This document shows, piece by piece, positions 52,194 to 60,861 of a stretch of DNA of 64,000 bases. The stretch is from Planifilum fimeticola (GTDB lineage Bacteria; Bacillota; Bacilli; Thermoactinomycetales; DSM-44946): NCBI RefSeq assembly GCF_003001905.1, contig NZ_PVNE01000014.1, positions 1 through 64,000 of the forward strand. The letters are read 5' to 3'. The number at the start of each line of letters is the position of its first letter. The first letter of the stretch is position 1. A program made the translations under genes and the position numbers. The notes under the pieces were generated by a model. The model ran no database searches and had not been told where the DNA came from. It saw nothing but the letters and a program-made list of their open reading frames with translations.

Positions 52194-53303
52194 TCATCGG
52201 TGGGTGCGTTCGAAACGGCCGGATTTGACTGTTCGGCGACTTATTAAAAACTTTGCGTAACACATGGGGTTGAGATAGGTATTTTGGAACATTTGGTATT
52301 CTCCGGCCGAACGGAAGGAATATCTGAGATCGCGGAAGTTCACTTCGATAAACCAGGGCTTTCCCTTTTGATCGATTCCGATATCCAGTCCGGCGTCGGC
52401 GAAACCGGGATGGGCTTTCTCCAAGGTTTGGCAAATGTCCAGAGAGAGGCGATTTATCATTTCCAGGAGATCTTCGGGATTTCTGCCGGGAAATGCATGG
52501 GATAAAACGGTTTTTGCCGGCACGGCCTTTCCGTTTTGCGCCAGGTTCGTCAATATTCCCCTTCGCGGAGCCACCTTGGCCACCACTCCGCTGATTTTCC
52601 AACGTCCTCCCTCTCCCTTCTGCACCGATACCCGGAGATCGAAGGGAGATCCGCGATATTTGGCCAAGGGGATGCCTTGTTGGAGGAAATAATCGCGTTG
52701 GGAGGAAAACCGTTTTGCGAGGATCCTTTTCAATTGATCCTTGGAGAGAATTCGTTTCTTACCCTGATGAGATTGAAGCAGATATCGGCCATCCCCCGTC
52801 GCTTCGATTTTGAGGATGGAATGCCCGAGGGATCCGTAAACGGGTTTGATGAAGATCGCGGGGTACTGCCGCAACATTTCCGGAACCGGATCCCCATCGC
52901 TTCCTTTGCGGGTGTCGGGGAGGTGGGGTTGAAGACGCGCATTTTGTTGGAGCAACTCATGAATCCGTAATTTGTTGCGGTTGATCGGAGGATTAAACAA
53001 TCTTCTGCCCAGTTGCCGGGAGAGGGTGGCCAGTTTCGGGGAGGGAGACAAGATTCGCTTGTGGATCACCGGGGGGATGGGTTGAACCGACTGAAGATAT
53101 CGTTTGTTTGTTGGACTCCAGACGAATCCCGACACTTGTTCCTTTACCAGATCCAAACCCTTCAGATCGAACAGAATCGGAACGATACCGATTCGTTGAC
53201 CGCATTCAAAATAAAGTTCCGCCTTTTCATAGGTCGGTTTTCCGGAAATGATTTTGTGAACCACCGGACTTCCTAATAAAATACCGACCGAGTGATTCTC
53301 CAA
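52194..53303 (-). CDS. YheC/YheD-family ATP-grasp protein, spore-coat type
   Basis: A 369-residue protein of the YheC/YheD endospore-coat family. An N-terminal domain (SVGILLGSPVV) is followed by an ATP-grasp core: FIKPVYGSLGHSILKIE, FDLRVSVQKGEGGRWKISGV, GLDIGIDQKGKPWFIEVNFR. Residues for Mg-ATP binding (Asp in AGLDIG, Glu-x-Asn in FIEVNFR) are present, so an amide- or peptide-like ligase reaction is possible, although none has been shown for the family. The TTG at 53303 follows GGGGAGGTG; the frame is open further upstream but runs into the terminator at 53431. Confidence 0.85.
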   Translation of the reverse strand: MENHSVGILLGSPVVHKIISGKPTYEKAELYFECGQRIGIVPILFDLKGLDLVKEQVSGFVWSPTNKRYLQSVQPIPPVIHKRILSPSPKLATLSRQLGRRLFNPPINRNKLRIHELLQQNARLQPHLPDTRKGSDGDPVPEMLRQYPAIFIKPVYGSLGHSILKIEATGDGRYLLQSHQGKKRILSKDQLKRILAKRFSSQRDYFLQQGIPLAKYRGSPFDLRVSVQKGEGGRWKISGVVAKVAPRRGILTNLAQNGKAVPAKTVLSHAFPGRNPEDLLEMINRLSLDICQTLEKAHPGFADAGLDIGIDQKGKPWFIEVNFRDLRYSFRSAGEYQMFQNTYLNPMCYAKFLISRRTVKSGRFERTHR

Positions 53304-53430
53304 AAGGGACACCTCCCCTCCTTCTATCAACTTATGTTTCCGGAGGATTGCGGTATAGGCGGGAAAGGAGGATTCCTCAATATCCGCTTCGGCGTATCGG
53401 AGGTTTTTTCGGGTAAAGTCGATCCCTGAA

Positions 53431-53461
53431 AAAAAAGAAGGCCGGCACACACGCCGGTCTT
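53431..53461 (-). terminator. terminator of the HTH-TPR regulator gene
   Basis: Read leftwards, CCGGC and GCCGG (53457-53453 and 53446-53442) pair around GTGTGT with an extra AAG/CTT pair. CTTCTTTTTTTT follows. It separates the regulator from the YheC-like gene and shows the latter has its own promoter or is reached by readthrough. Confidence 0.7.
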
Positions 53462-53529
53462 AGTGACGGAAATTTCAATAATCGAAGGATGAAAAGATGG
53501 GCCGGAGGGAGGAGGTGGTTGGAAGGATT

Positions 53530-54930
53530 TCACACGATGCGATGTTGTGTTGTTTTTGAAGTTTGCCTCTCGTTTTTGTCCCATCCCGGCAATTCGGAGT
53601 CGAAGTCGACGGTGGGGACCAGCTTGCTGAAGTGTTCGGCGGCGATCTTCAGGTACCGGACGGCTTGGTACGGTTTGTCGGCTCTGCTCAAAAACTCCCC
53701 GAGGGTTTGGGCGGCCCGCGCCGTTTTTTCATGGATGCCGAGGGAGAGAAAGATGTCAATCGCCCGGCGGTAGCAAAATTCAAAGCGCCTGAGATCTCCC
53801 TCCGCATGATGGATCATGCCGAGATACACCAGGCATTCGGCATACAGGTTGGGCCGATCCTTCAAGCGCCTCATCGCCGATTTGACATATCTTTTGGCCT
53901 TTTTCAGGTTGCCCGCGTTCAGGTGGGTATATCCCAGGGCTTGGTGGACGACTCCGATTTCCCATTCCGGCAGTTTATTCGGACTGACAACCCGGATCGA
54001 TTGGTGAAAGAGGCGGATGGCGGTGTGATAGTTTCCGCGTTTCATGTGGCAGATGCCCATTCCGTGATAGGCCCGGGAAGCGAAAAGTTGGCACAACAAA
54101 AACTGATTGCACATGCGGATGATCCGCTCGAACAGCAGGATCGCCTCGTTGTATTCTCCGATGTGACAGAGGCAGGTTCCCTTCAGGTGCAGGAGGTTGC
54201 ACACCTCCAGCAGTCGGTCGTGGCGGTTCATGATCTCCAGGGCCTTGTCCGCGTACAGAATGCCCATCGACGGGTGGGCCAGGAGAACGTAGGTTTTTCC
54301 AAGATTGCTGTAAACGTATCCTTTTTCAATATCATCTGTAATTTCGGGAAGGTGTTGTTTTGCCGCCAAATAATGGTGAAGCGCCTTTTCGAAATGGCCT
54401 TTCCGATATTGGATGTTTCCTTTGATGCGCAGGTAGGGGACTTTGACAGCGGGGTGATCCAGGGCAGATTTCCACCGCTCTTCAAATTGTTCCAGCAATT
54501 TCTCGGACTGTTCGGGAGTGCTTCGGTGTTCCAACAGGTTGAGTTCCAGAAGTTCGATCTGCACCAGCATGTCGGGGTCCGCAACGGTGGACGCCAGGTC
54601 GCGAAGGGACTGGATCGTCTTTTCGGAAGAGGAGTGCTCCTCGTAATTCAGGGCGGTTCGGGCCTGTTCCACCAGTTCCCGGAACTGCTCCGCCTTTTTG
54701 GCGTCCCGGATGCCCATCAGCGTTTCCGGATCCGTATTCAACCGCCGCGCCAACAGTTTTAAAATGTCTTCGCCGGGCAGCGCCTTTTCGTTTTCGATCA
54801 GACTGAGATAAGGAACGGATATGATTCCTTCCGCCAGCTGCCTTTGGGTCATGCCCAGGATTTTTCGCCGGCGGCGAATGTTGTTGCCTAGGCCGATCGG
54901 CTGCCACCCCCCTTGTCGAGCAATTTTCAC
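53530..54930 (-). CDS. HTH-TPR transcriptional regulator (RRNPP-like)
   Basis: About 455-466 residues. The N-terminal XRE helix-turn-helix (LGNNIRRRRKILGMTQRQLA, then EGIISVPYLSLIENEKALPG) is followed by a long array of tetratricopeptide-like helices, for example ALHHYLAAKQHLPEITDDIE and YSNLGKTYVLLAHPSMGILY. This is the architecture of RRNPP regulators (PlcR, NprR, PrgX, Rgg), which bind re-imported signal peptides in the TPR groove. A divergent peptide gene lies 122 bases upstream. Start: the ATG at 54957 lies inside the -10 box, so translation begins later, at GTG 54930 or at ATC 54897, which has AAGGGGGG nine bases ahead. Confidence 0.8.
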   Translation of the reverse strand: MKIARQGGWQPIGLGNNIRRRRKILGMTQRQLAEGIISVPYLSLIENEKALPGEDILKLLARRLNTDPETLMGIRDAKKAEQFRELVEQARTALNYEEHSSSEKTIQSLRDLASTVADPDMLVQIELLELNLLEHRSTPEQSEKLLEQFEERWKSALDHPAVKVPYLRIKGNIQYRKGHFEKALHHYLAAKQHLPEITDDIEKGYVYSNLGKTYVLLAHPSMGILYADKALEIMNRHDRLLEVCNLLHLKGTCLCHIGEYNEAILLFERIIRMCNQFLLCQLFASRAYHGMGICHMKRGNYHTAIRLFHQSIRVVSPNKLPEWEIGVVHQALGYTHLNAGNLKKAKRYVKSAMRRLKDRPNLYAECLVYLGMIHHAEGDLRRFEFCYRRAIDIFLSLGIHEKTARAAQTLGEFLSRADKPYQAVRYLKIAAEHFSKLVPTVDFDSELPGWDKNERQTSKTTQHRIV

Positions 54931-54952
54931 AGGATGTGATACTGTACAAACA

Positions 54953-54980
54953 ATCATACCCGGAACAAATCGACTGTCAA
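54953..54980 (-). promoter_or_regulatory. promoter of the HTH-TPR regulator
   Basis: Read leftwards: consensus TTGACA (54980-54975), 16 bases, TATGAT (54958-54953). The predicted transcription start is near 54946. An inverted repeat TCACA-gga-TGTGA (54927-54939) lies just downstream in the leader and could be an autoregulatory site. Confidence 0.75.
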
Positions 54981-54993
54981 GGAAAAAGTGCCA

Positions 54994-55030
54994 AATGAAA
55001 GGGCTTTCATTAAGATGTTTTAAAACATCT
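54994..55030. promoter_or_regulatory. two adjacent inverted repeats between regulator and peptide gene
   Basis: AATGAAAG-gg-CTTTCATT (54994-55011) and the perfect palindrome AGATGTTTTAAAACATCT (55013-55030) lie one base apart. The first has the ATGnAA...TTnCAT look of PlcR-type boxes but with a longer centre. Their place before the peptide gene and behind the regulator promoter suits operators for the HTH-TPR protein. Confidence 0.6.
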
Positions 55031-55052
55031 GTCCCATAGGAGGGGATTTGGC

Positions 55053-55193
55053 TTGCAAAACGTGTCGTCTGTTGTCGAAATGAGTCGAAGTTTTAAAAAC
55101 AAAGTTTTCCCGATTCATAGTAAAATAAAGATAGCCTCAGCTTTGAAACTGAGTCTTTTGATCTTGGTCTCGACCTCGGGGATTGCCTTCTGA
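55053..55193 (+). CDS. 46-residue candidate signalling propeptide
   Basis: A TTG at 55053, with AGGAGGGG seven bases upstream, opens a 46-codon frame. The N-terminal half is polar and basic (QNVSSVVEMSRSFKNKVF), followed by KIKIASALKLSLLILVSTSG and the end IAF. A basic stretch before a hydrophobic C-terminal segment recalls the short hydrophobic peptides (SHP) of Rgg systems or an export signal that is processed. The stop codon lies inside the terminator stem, so the transcript carries only this gene. It is divergent from the RRNPP-like regulator. A chance frame is possible but the ribosome-binding site, position and terminator argue against it. Confidence 0.6.
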   Translation: MQNVSSVVEMSRSFKNKVFPIHSKIKIASALKLSLLILVSTSGIAF

Positions 55194-55213
55194 AGGCGAT
55201 CCCTCTTTTTTTT
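55178..55213 (+). terminator. terminator of the peptide gene
   Basis: GGGATTGCC (55178-55186) and GGCGATCCC (55195-55203) pair with one T-G wobble, and TCTTTTTTTT follows. The peptide stop codon (55191-55193) is in the loop side of the stem. A second small CTCAG/CTGAG hairpin lies upstream at about 55136-55152, within the coding part. Confidence 0.88.
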
Positions 55214-55349
55214 CCAATCGGGGAGGTCGAGCCGGGGAATAATCGATATAATGTTACTGACGGTTCCGTGCGGGATGTTTTGGGGAACGGCATCGCGGGA
55301 ATTCCCTGAAGAAATATAATGTAGAAACGAGAAAGATGGGGGAAAGTCA

Positions 55350-57032
55350 GTGAAACATCGGCTTCGTTTGACGGTTTTTGGTCTGTTGATTTTTTCTCTC
55401 GTTTTCGTCGCCGCCTGCAGCGGGTTGGGGGTGCTCAGCGGACAGCCGAAGGACAAATGGCAGCAGCTGGTGGAGCAGGAAAACGAAAAGATCGGTTTGA
55501 AGCCGCTGAAACTGGAACCCTACGCCAAAGAGGTGGGGGGTGAGCTGCGGGAGCCTCGTTATCAGAAATTTGCGGTCAACAGTTCCTTTACGGTGGCCGG
55601 TTCGGTGAAGAAAACGACGGGGATGAAGTCGAAGCACGTGTGGATCGATATCAGGAAAACGGGCGGGAGTAAAATCCCCGGCGCGGAGAAATTTTCGTAC
55701 TACACGCCGTTGAAGGACGGGACCTTCCAACAGAGGGTGCAGCTGTTCGCCGGCAAGGGGGAATATCTGGTCACCGTCCGGATGCCGAGCGAGGCGACGG
55801 AAGGGTATTACCACGACTTTGCCCGGTTTAGGGTGGTCAATGTCAATCCGGAAGTGAAGCGGGATATTGGCTGGACTCCCGCCGGCCTGGAAGCAGGGCT
55901 GAAACTGACCCGGCCGAAGACGGGGTACCAAGCGGTGGACGGCATCTTTGTTCTGGAGGGCAGCATTTCGAACTCCTACGGAAGCCCCTATATCATGGTG
56001 TTGGTGCAAAAGGGTTCCGAGAAATGGCAGCGGATGGTCCGGTTGAAGGACGGCCGGTTTGAAGTGAAGGTTCCCCTCTATTTCGGCAAGGGCATACACG
56101 AGTTGAAAGTGATGGTTCCCATCCCGGACAGAAAGAGCTATTACCAAGAAGGGGCCTCCCTCTTGGTGAAAAACACCTCCACCGAAAAGCGGGAGCCGAT
56201 CAAATATTACAAACAGTACGAGGAACGGGGGGTTCATCTGGAACATCCCGTGGCGGGCGGGGAGAAGGCCGGCTTGAGTTACCGGATCTCCGGAACGATC
56301 GATCCGCAGGCGCCCGATGCTTCCCGAACCACCCACCTGATTATCCAGACCAAAAAGAACGGTGAAGAGGCGACCTATTTCATACCGGTAAAAAATTACC
56401 GCTTTGACGGGGAGTTTTGGTTGCGCTTCGGACCCGGCAAGTATGAAGTGACCGTCAATGTGCCGGAGATTACCGATGAACGGCGGGATTACTTCCGCTT
56501 TTACAGCGTGGCCGAATTTAGCGTGATCAGCACGGCGAAGGAAGACAAACGCTATTTGCTGCCGTCCCGGGGGATTCAGTCCGACGCGCCGGAAATCAAG
56601 GAGCTCGCCGAGCGGCTGACCGCCGGGAAAAAGAGCGAGCGGAGCAAGGCCAGGGCGATCTACGACTATGTTGCCAAGAACATCACCTACGACGTGCAAA
56701 AATACAGGAACGACGAATTCGCCCTGGACGACAGCGCCCTGAAAACCCTGGAGCGGAAAAAGGGGGTTTGCCAGGACTACTCCTTCCTCGCCATCGCTCT
56801 CCTGCGTTCAATCGGAATGGAGGCCCGTTTCGTCGAAGGGATTGCCGACGGCATCCGCCACGCGTGGGTGGAGGTCAAGGTGGACGGCCGATGGCTGACC
56901 ATGGATCCCACCTGGGGCTCCGGTTACCTGAATCCGAACGGGTGGTTTGTGAAAAGATACAATCCCGAATACTTCGATCCATCTCCCGCCGAATTCCGGA
57001 AAACCCACACCCGTACCGGGGTGATGTATTGA
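55350..57032 (+). CDS. transglutaminase-like lipoprotein with three internal repeats
   Basis: A 560-residue lipoprotein: signal peptide with lipobox FVAAC (Cys about 23). Residues 70-400 hold three repeated beta-rich units, each ending in a pattern like LKDGTFQQRVQLFAGKGEYL then VTVRMP and a Tyr-rich strand. The C-terminal transglutaminase-like domain has the triad Cys in GVCQDYSFLA, His in RHAWVEVKVDG and Asp in MDPTWGSG. Such domains act as surface cysteine proteases or crosslinking enzymes. The GTG at 55350 has GGGGGAAAG ahead. It may serve in envelope or spore-surface remodelling; the substrate is unknown. Confidence 0.85.
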   Translation: MKHRLRLTVFGLLIFSLVFVAACSGLGVLSGQPKDKWQQLVEQENEKIGLKPLKLEPYAKEVGGELREPRYQKFAVNSSFTVAGSVKKTTGMKSKHVWIDIRKTGGSKIPGAEKFSYYTPLKDGTFQQRVQLFAGKGEYLVTVRMPSEATEGYYHDFARFRVVNVNPEVKRDIGWTPAGLEAGLKLTRPKTGYQAVDGIFVLEGSISNSYGSPYIMVLVQKGSEKWQRMVRLKDGRFEVKVPLYFGKGIHELKVMVPIPDRKSYYQEGASLLVKNTSTEKREPIKYYKQYEERGVHLEHPVAGGEKAGLSYRISGTIDPQAPDASRTTHLIIQTKKNGEEATYFIPVKNYRFDGEFWLRFGPGKYEVTVNVPEITDERRDYFRFYSVAEFSVISTAKEDKRYLLPSRGIQSDAPEIKELAERLTAGKKSERSKARAIYDYVAKNITYDVQKYRNDEFALDDSALKTLERKKGVCQDYSFLAIALLRSIGMEARFVEGIADGIRHAWVEVKVDGRWLTMDPTWGSGYLNPNGWFVKRYNPEYFDPSPAEFRKTHTRTGVMY

Positions 57033-57045
57033 AGGGGGAGTGCCG

Positions 57046-57972
57046 GTGAGCCGGGATGAGACTGCCGATTTTGTTCACCGCGTTCTGGAACGGGAGTCCG
57101 GAAGGACGGTCCGGGACGTCCTTCGAAACCGTTACCGTTTTTCGCGTCGTCTTTTTCGCAGGCTGAAAGAGTCCGGCGGGGTGACGGTGAACGGCCGTAC
57201 CGTCTGGTTGGCCGATCGGGTGGAGGCAGGGGACCTTCTTGAGGTGAAGCTGCCGGAAGAACGTACCGATATTCCTCCACAGCCGGTCTCTTTTGCCGTC
57301 GTCCACGAAGACGAGGATCTGGTCGTCGTCGACAAACCGCCGGGACTGGTGGTTCATCCCACCAAGGATTACAGGGAGTATACCCTGGCCAACGGGCTGG
57401 TGCACCGCTGGACGGAGCGGGGTGAAGCCCACGGAATCCACCCCGTCACCCGTTTGGACAAGGACACCTCGGGTCTGATGGTGATCGCGAAACACGCCTA
57501 TGCCCACGACTTTTTGGCGGGACAGATGTCCCGCCGCCGCTACATGCGGGGGTATTTGGCCGTCGTTCACGGCGAAGTGCACGAGGAGACCGGCGTCATC
57601 GACGCTCCGATCGCCCGATGTCCGGAGCGTCCCTCCCGCCGTTGCGTGATGGAAGGGGGAGCCCCGGCGGTCACCCGTTTTTCCGTGGTGGAGAGACTGC
57701 CGGGGGCGACCCTTCTGCGCCTTTTTTTGGATACGGGCCGGACGCACCAGATTCGGGTTCACCTGGCCCACCGGGGGCATCCGATCATCGGGGATCCCAT
57801 GTACGCGGAAGGCTGGAACACCTGGGGAATCGGCCGGCAGGCACTCCACTCCGCCTTTCTGCAACTGATTCACCCTCGTGACGGCCGGGAACGGTCATGG
57901 GAGTCTCCCCTTCCTCCCGATATCCAAGGGTTGATCCGCCGGTTGAAGGGAGAGGGAAAACGCCAGAAATAA
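57046..57972 (+). CDS. RluA-family pseudouridine synthase
   Basis: A 308-residue RNA pseudouridine synthase. An N-terminal S4-like RNA-binding region (about residues 15-75, SRRLFRRLKESGGVTVNG) leads into the catalytic domain with HPVTRLDKDTSGLMV, whose Asp is the nucleophile, and GRTHQIRVHLAH near the end. It modifies uridines in rRNA or tRNA; which site cannot be said. The GTG at 57046 has GGGGGAG at a good distance, better than the overlapping GTG at 57040. Confidence 0.92.
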   Translation: MSRDETADFVHRVLERESGRTVRDVLRNRYRFSRRLFRRLKESGGVTVNGRTVWLADRVEAGDLLEVKLPEERTDIPPQPVSFAVVHEDEDLVVVDKPPGLVVHPTKDYREYTLANGLVHRWTERGEAHGIHPVTRLDKDTSGLMVIAKHAYAHDFLAGQMSRRRYMRGYLAVVHGEVHEETGVIDAPIARCPERPSRRCVMEGGAPAVTRFSVVERLPGATLLRLFLDTGRTHQIRVHLAHRGHPIIGDPMYAEGWNTWGIGRQALHSAFLQLIHPRDGRERSWESPLPPDIQGLIRRLKGEGKRQK

Positions 57973-57976
57973 AGGG

Positions 57977-58843
57977 TCAGAGAGGAACCCCCTCCGCCGC
58001 ATTCTCCATCACGCGACGGATCTCCTCCATTCGCTCCCGCACATGGCGGTACCCGCATTTGACACAGGAGACGGTTTGCGTGAAATCCAGCAGGGTATCG
58101 GGGGCCACCTCGGGTTGCAGGACGATGTCCGCTTCCTTAAGTTGCTGCTTGACCTGGATGTTCAGGGTGATGCTCATCACCCGCTTGACGATGGCCAGGA
58201 GGGAGTCGAAGGAGCTTTCGACCGGAGCGGCTTCCCTCGTCCGGACGGCGATGGTTTTTTCCGCCCCCAGTGCCTTGACGACGCCGATCGGACAATTGTC
58301 GATGACTCCGCCGTCCACGAGGATCCGGCCTTGGTAATGAATCGGTTGAAACAGCACCGGAATGGCACAGCTGGCGACCACGGCGTCCGCCACCGGGATG
58401 TCGGTGATCACGTCTGCGCCGGGGATGGGAGAGAGGAAGGGGCGGGAAGTGAAAATCACCGGCCGGGCGGTTTTCAGATCGGTCGCGATGAGCGCGACGG
58501 GGAGCGGCAGGTCTGTCATCCGGGCATTTCGGGTGGTTTCCGCGATCAGATAGCGCAGCCTTTCTCCCTTCGCCAGGCCCTGAACCCGCATTCCCCTGCG
58601 GAGGAAGGCGCGCACGAAGGAAGGGTAGTCGTAATCGACCAATTCCTTATTGATCAGCGGGAGAAGCTTGATCATGTGTCTCGGTCGGTATCCATAGGCG
58701 TACAGGGCGGCGACGATGGCTCCCGCACTGGTTCCCGCGATGTACCGGACGGGGATATTCTCTTTTTCCAATCCGTACAGAATCCCCAGGTGTGCGCATC
58801 CCGCCACACCTCCGCCGCTCAAGGCGATTCCCACGTCTTTCAT
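57977..58843 (-). CDS. patatin-like phospholipase (RssA/NTE type)
   Basis: A 288-residue patatin-fold acyl hydrolase. The oxyanion loop LSGGGVAGCAHLG, the nucleophile elbow GTSAG and the catalytic Asp in VDGGVIDNCP form the Ser-Asp dyad. It is expected to cleave phospholipids or lysophospholipids, inside the cell since no signal peptide is seen. A CVKCGYRH stretch near the C-terminus holds two Cys. The ATG at 58843 has GAGGG upstream; an in-frame ATG at 58873 does not. It converges on the pseudouridine synthase gene with only four bases between them. Confidence 0.88.
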   Translation of the reverse strand: MKDVGIALSGGGVAGCAHLGILYGLEKENIPVRYIAGTSAGAIVAALYAYGYRPRHMIKLLPLINKELVDYDYPSFVRAFLRRGMRVQGLAKGERLRYLIAETTRNARMTDLPLPVALIATDLKTARPVIFTSRPFLSPIPGADVITDIPVADAVVASCAIPVLFQPIHYQGRILVDGGVIDNCPIGVVKALGAEKTIAVRTREAAPVESSFDSLLAIVKRVMSITLNIQVKQQLKEADIVLQPEVAPDTLLDFTQTVSCVKCGYRHVRERMEEIRRVMENAAEGVPL

Positions 58844-59023
58844 GTGTGTACCCTCGCGAAGCGTTGAAGTCAATGCTTAATTTTTGCGGGCCATCCCCTC
58901 GGTATACCAAAGGAGGAGAGATTTTTTCCAAGATCTTTCGCGGACAAAGTTGGAAAATTTACAAAAAAGGGAATTATTTAGAAGGGGTGGAGGGAAGGAA
59001 ACTTTTCTTCGGGGGGCAAGGGG

Positions 59024-60667
59024 ATGAGAAGAAGGGGACACGTCTTGCTGTTGGCGGTCGTTCTGTGTGTGTCGGTTTTGGCCGGTCCCGTGTCAGCTCA
59101 GGAGAAAGCGGTTCCTGTTCCCCGGAGCGTCGCGGGGGATGCGGGGGCCGAGGCGGTTCCGGGAACCTGGTATGTGGGAGAGACACCGCCCAATGTGGAC
59201 TACAGCAAGCCGCCGATCGTCTTCGTCCAGGGATTGCGCGGCTCCGCCGAAAGCTGGTGGGGGGAGACCTCCTACCACGGGCCCAACGACATGTATGCCA
59301 CGGCCTACGCCAACGGTTACCGGACCGCTTTCGTGGAGCTGTATGATTCGGGAGGAGAAGGAGCGAGCATGTGGGACAACGGCCGGCTTCTGGCCGACCT
59401 CCTGACCCAGATTCGGCAGTTTTTCGGAGAACCCGTCAACATCGTCTCCCACAGCAAAGGCGGGATCGACAGCCAAGCGGCGCTCGTTCACTACGGAGCG
59501 TGGCCCCATGTGGGCAAGGTGATCACTCTGGGATCGCCCCACCGGGGTTCCCATCTGGCCGATCTCGCTTACAGCTGGTGGGCGGGATGGCTGGCGGATC
59601 TGCTGGGGGCACGGGATGAAGGAACCGAAGTGCTGCAAACCGGGTACATGGAGTATTTCCGATCGATCACGGACAGCCACGAAAACGTCGGTAAAAACGC
59701 CTATTATACCGCCGCCGGAACCAGCTGGGGACCCTTTCCTTCAGCCTTGTGGACGGGTGGTGCTTACTTGTCCACCTACGGAGAGAACGACGGTCTGGTC
59801 AATGTCTGGAGCACGCCCCTGCCCAACGGCCATCACCTGTTTACGGAGAACTTCGACCATGACAACATCCGCATGGGAAGCACCGCCTTCCCGCGAATCG
59901 AATCCACTCTCCGCACCGCCTCGAAAAAAGCGGGGGACATCGGTTCGGGGGGAATCCCGGCCATGGGTGAACAAAGGAACCAAAACGAGTCGGTGGTGCG
60001 AGGCGGATCCCTCGCCGCCGGAACGAGGGTGGAGCAAACCATCGCCGTCGAAGGCGGGCGGGATGAAGCGGTCTTTCAGATCATGACCCATCGTTCCGAT
60101 GTGGAAACGGCGCTCGTTTCACCCGGAGGCCGCATCTACACCCCGCGCAGCGCGGAATATTTCGCCGGAGAAGAGAAAGAGATCCTGAAAGGAGCGCAAA
60201 TTCACGCATACCGGATTTCCCGGCCCGAAACGGGCGAGTGGAAGGTGCGCATGACCAGTCCGGACGACGGGGCGTACTTGCTGGTCGTATCCTTTATCGG
60301 CGAGAACACGATGGAGGTGCAGATGGATTCCTCCCGGGCCGGGAAGAGCGGGGTTCCGATTCAGGTCCGCCTGAAAAAACCCCGTCTCTGGAATGCGAAA
60401 GACTTTGATGTCCGGGCAAGGGTGGTTGAGCCGGGGGCGAAGGGCGGGCCGTCCGGGGCGGCGACAAAACCGCAGGAAGCTCTCCTTCATCCCGATGCCA
60501 AAGATGCGGGAGTGTTCAAAGGAAAAATCCCTTCCGTTACGCATCCGGGGATCTACAATGTCACCATCGATATCCGCGGAAAGTCCAGGGACGGTGTCGA
60601 CTTTGAGCGGACGGTGATCCGGTCCTTCTTCGTAGCGGACGGAAACGACCTGAAACGGATCCGATAA
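59024..60667 (+). CDS. secreted lipase-like alpha/beta hydrolase
   Basis: A 547-residue exported protein. The signal peptide ends at about VSA-QE (residues 25-27). The hydrolase domain has the oxyanion region VFVQGLRGSAESWWG, the nucleophile elbow VSHSKGG (Ser about 144), TLGSPHRGSHLADL, and a late Asp/His region (ENDGLVNVWS; FDHDNIRMG). It is followed by two C-terminal beta-rich domains (about 320-430 and 440-547) that may bind substrate or the wall. The family is close to Bacillus/Geobacillus secreted lipases (LipA/I.5) but the elbow reads SHSKG rather than AHSQG. It should hydrolyse external lipids. Confidence 0.83.
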   Translation: MRRRGHVLLLAVVLCVSVLAGPVSAQEKAVPVPRSVAGDAGAEAVPGTWYVGETPPNVDYSKPPIVFVQGLRGSAESWWGETSYHGPNDMYATAYANGYRTAFVELYDSGGEGASMWDNGRLLADLLTQIRQFFGEPVNIVSHSKGGIDSQAALVHYGAWPHVGKVITLGSPHRGSHLADLAYSWWAGWLADLLGARDEGTEVLQTGYMEYFRSITDSHENVGKNAYYTAAGTSWGPFPSALWTGGAYLSTYGENDGLVNVWSTPLPNGHHLFTENFDHDNIRMGSTAFPRIESTLRTASKKAGDIGSGGIPAMGEQRNQNESVVRGGSLAAGTRVEQTIAVEGGRDEAVFQIMTHRSDVETALVSPGGRIYTPRSAEYFAGEEKEILKGAQIHAYRISRPETGEWKVRMTSPDDGAYLLVVSFIGENTMEVQMDSSRAGKSGVPIQVRLKKPRLWNAKDFDVRARVVEPGAKGGPSGAATKPQEALLHPDAKDAGVFKGKIPSVTHPGIYNVTIDIRGKSRDGVDFERTVIRSFFVADGNDLKRIR

Positions 60668-60861
60668 ATCAGATTGAGGTACAGCCCCGGAAAATCGCCG
60701 CGTTAGGATGTATCCCGGCAAAAGGCTTCAGGGGCCCATCCGGTGCCGAAGGGGGGGCCGGTTCGTTTCGTTGTGATAACCCACGCTTTTTCCACAGGAT
60801 TTTAGAGGTATCGGCCGTTTCCCAATGGGTCAAAATGAGGAGTGAACGGGAGGAATGACCC

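Noticed and set aside
53304-53450. N-terminal extension of the YheC/YheD-like protein
   Set aside because: The upstream start lies inside the terminator of the regulator gene, while GGGGAGGTG points to TTG 53303.
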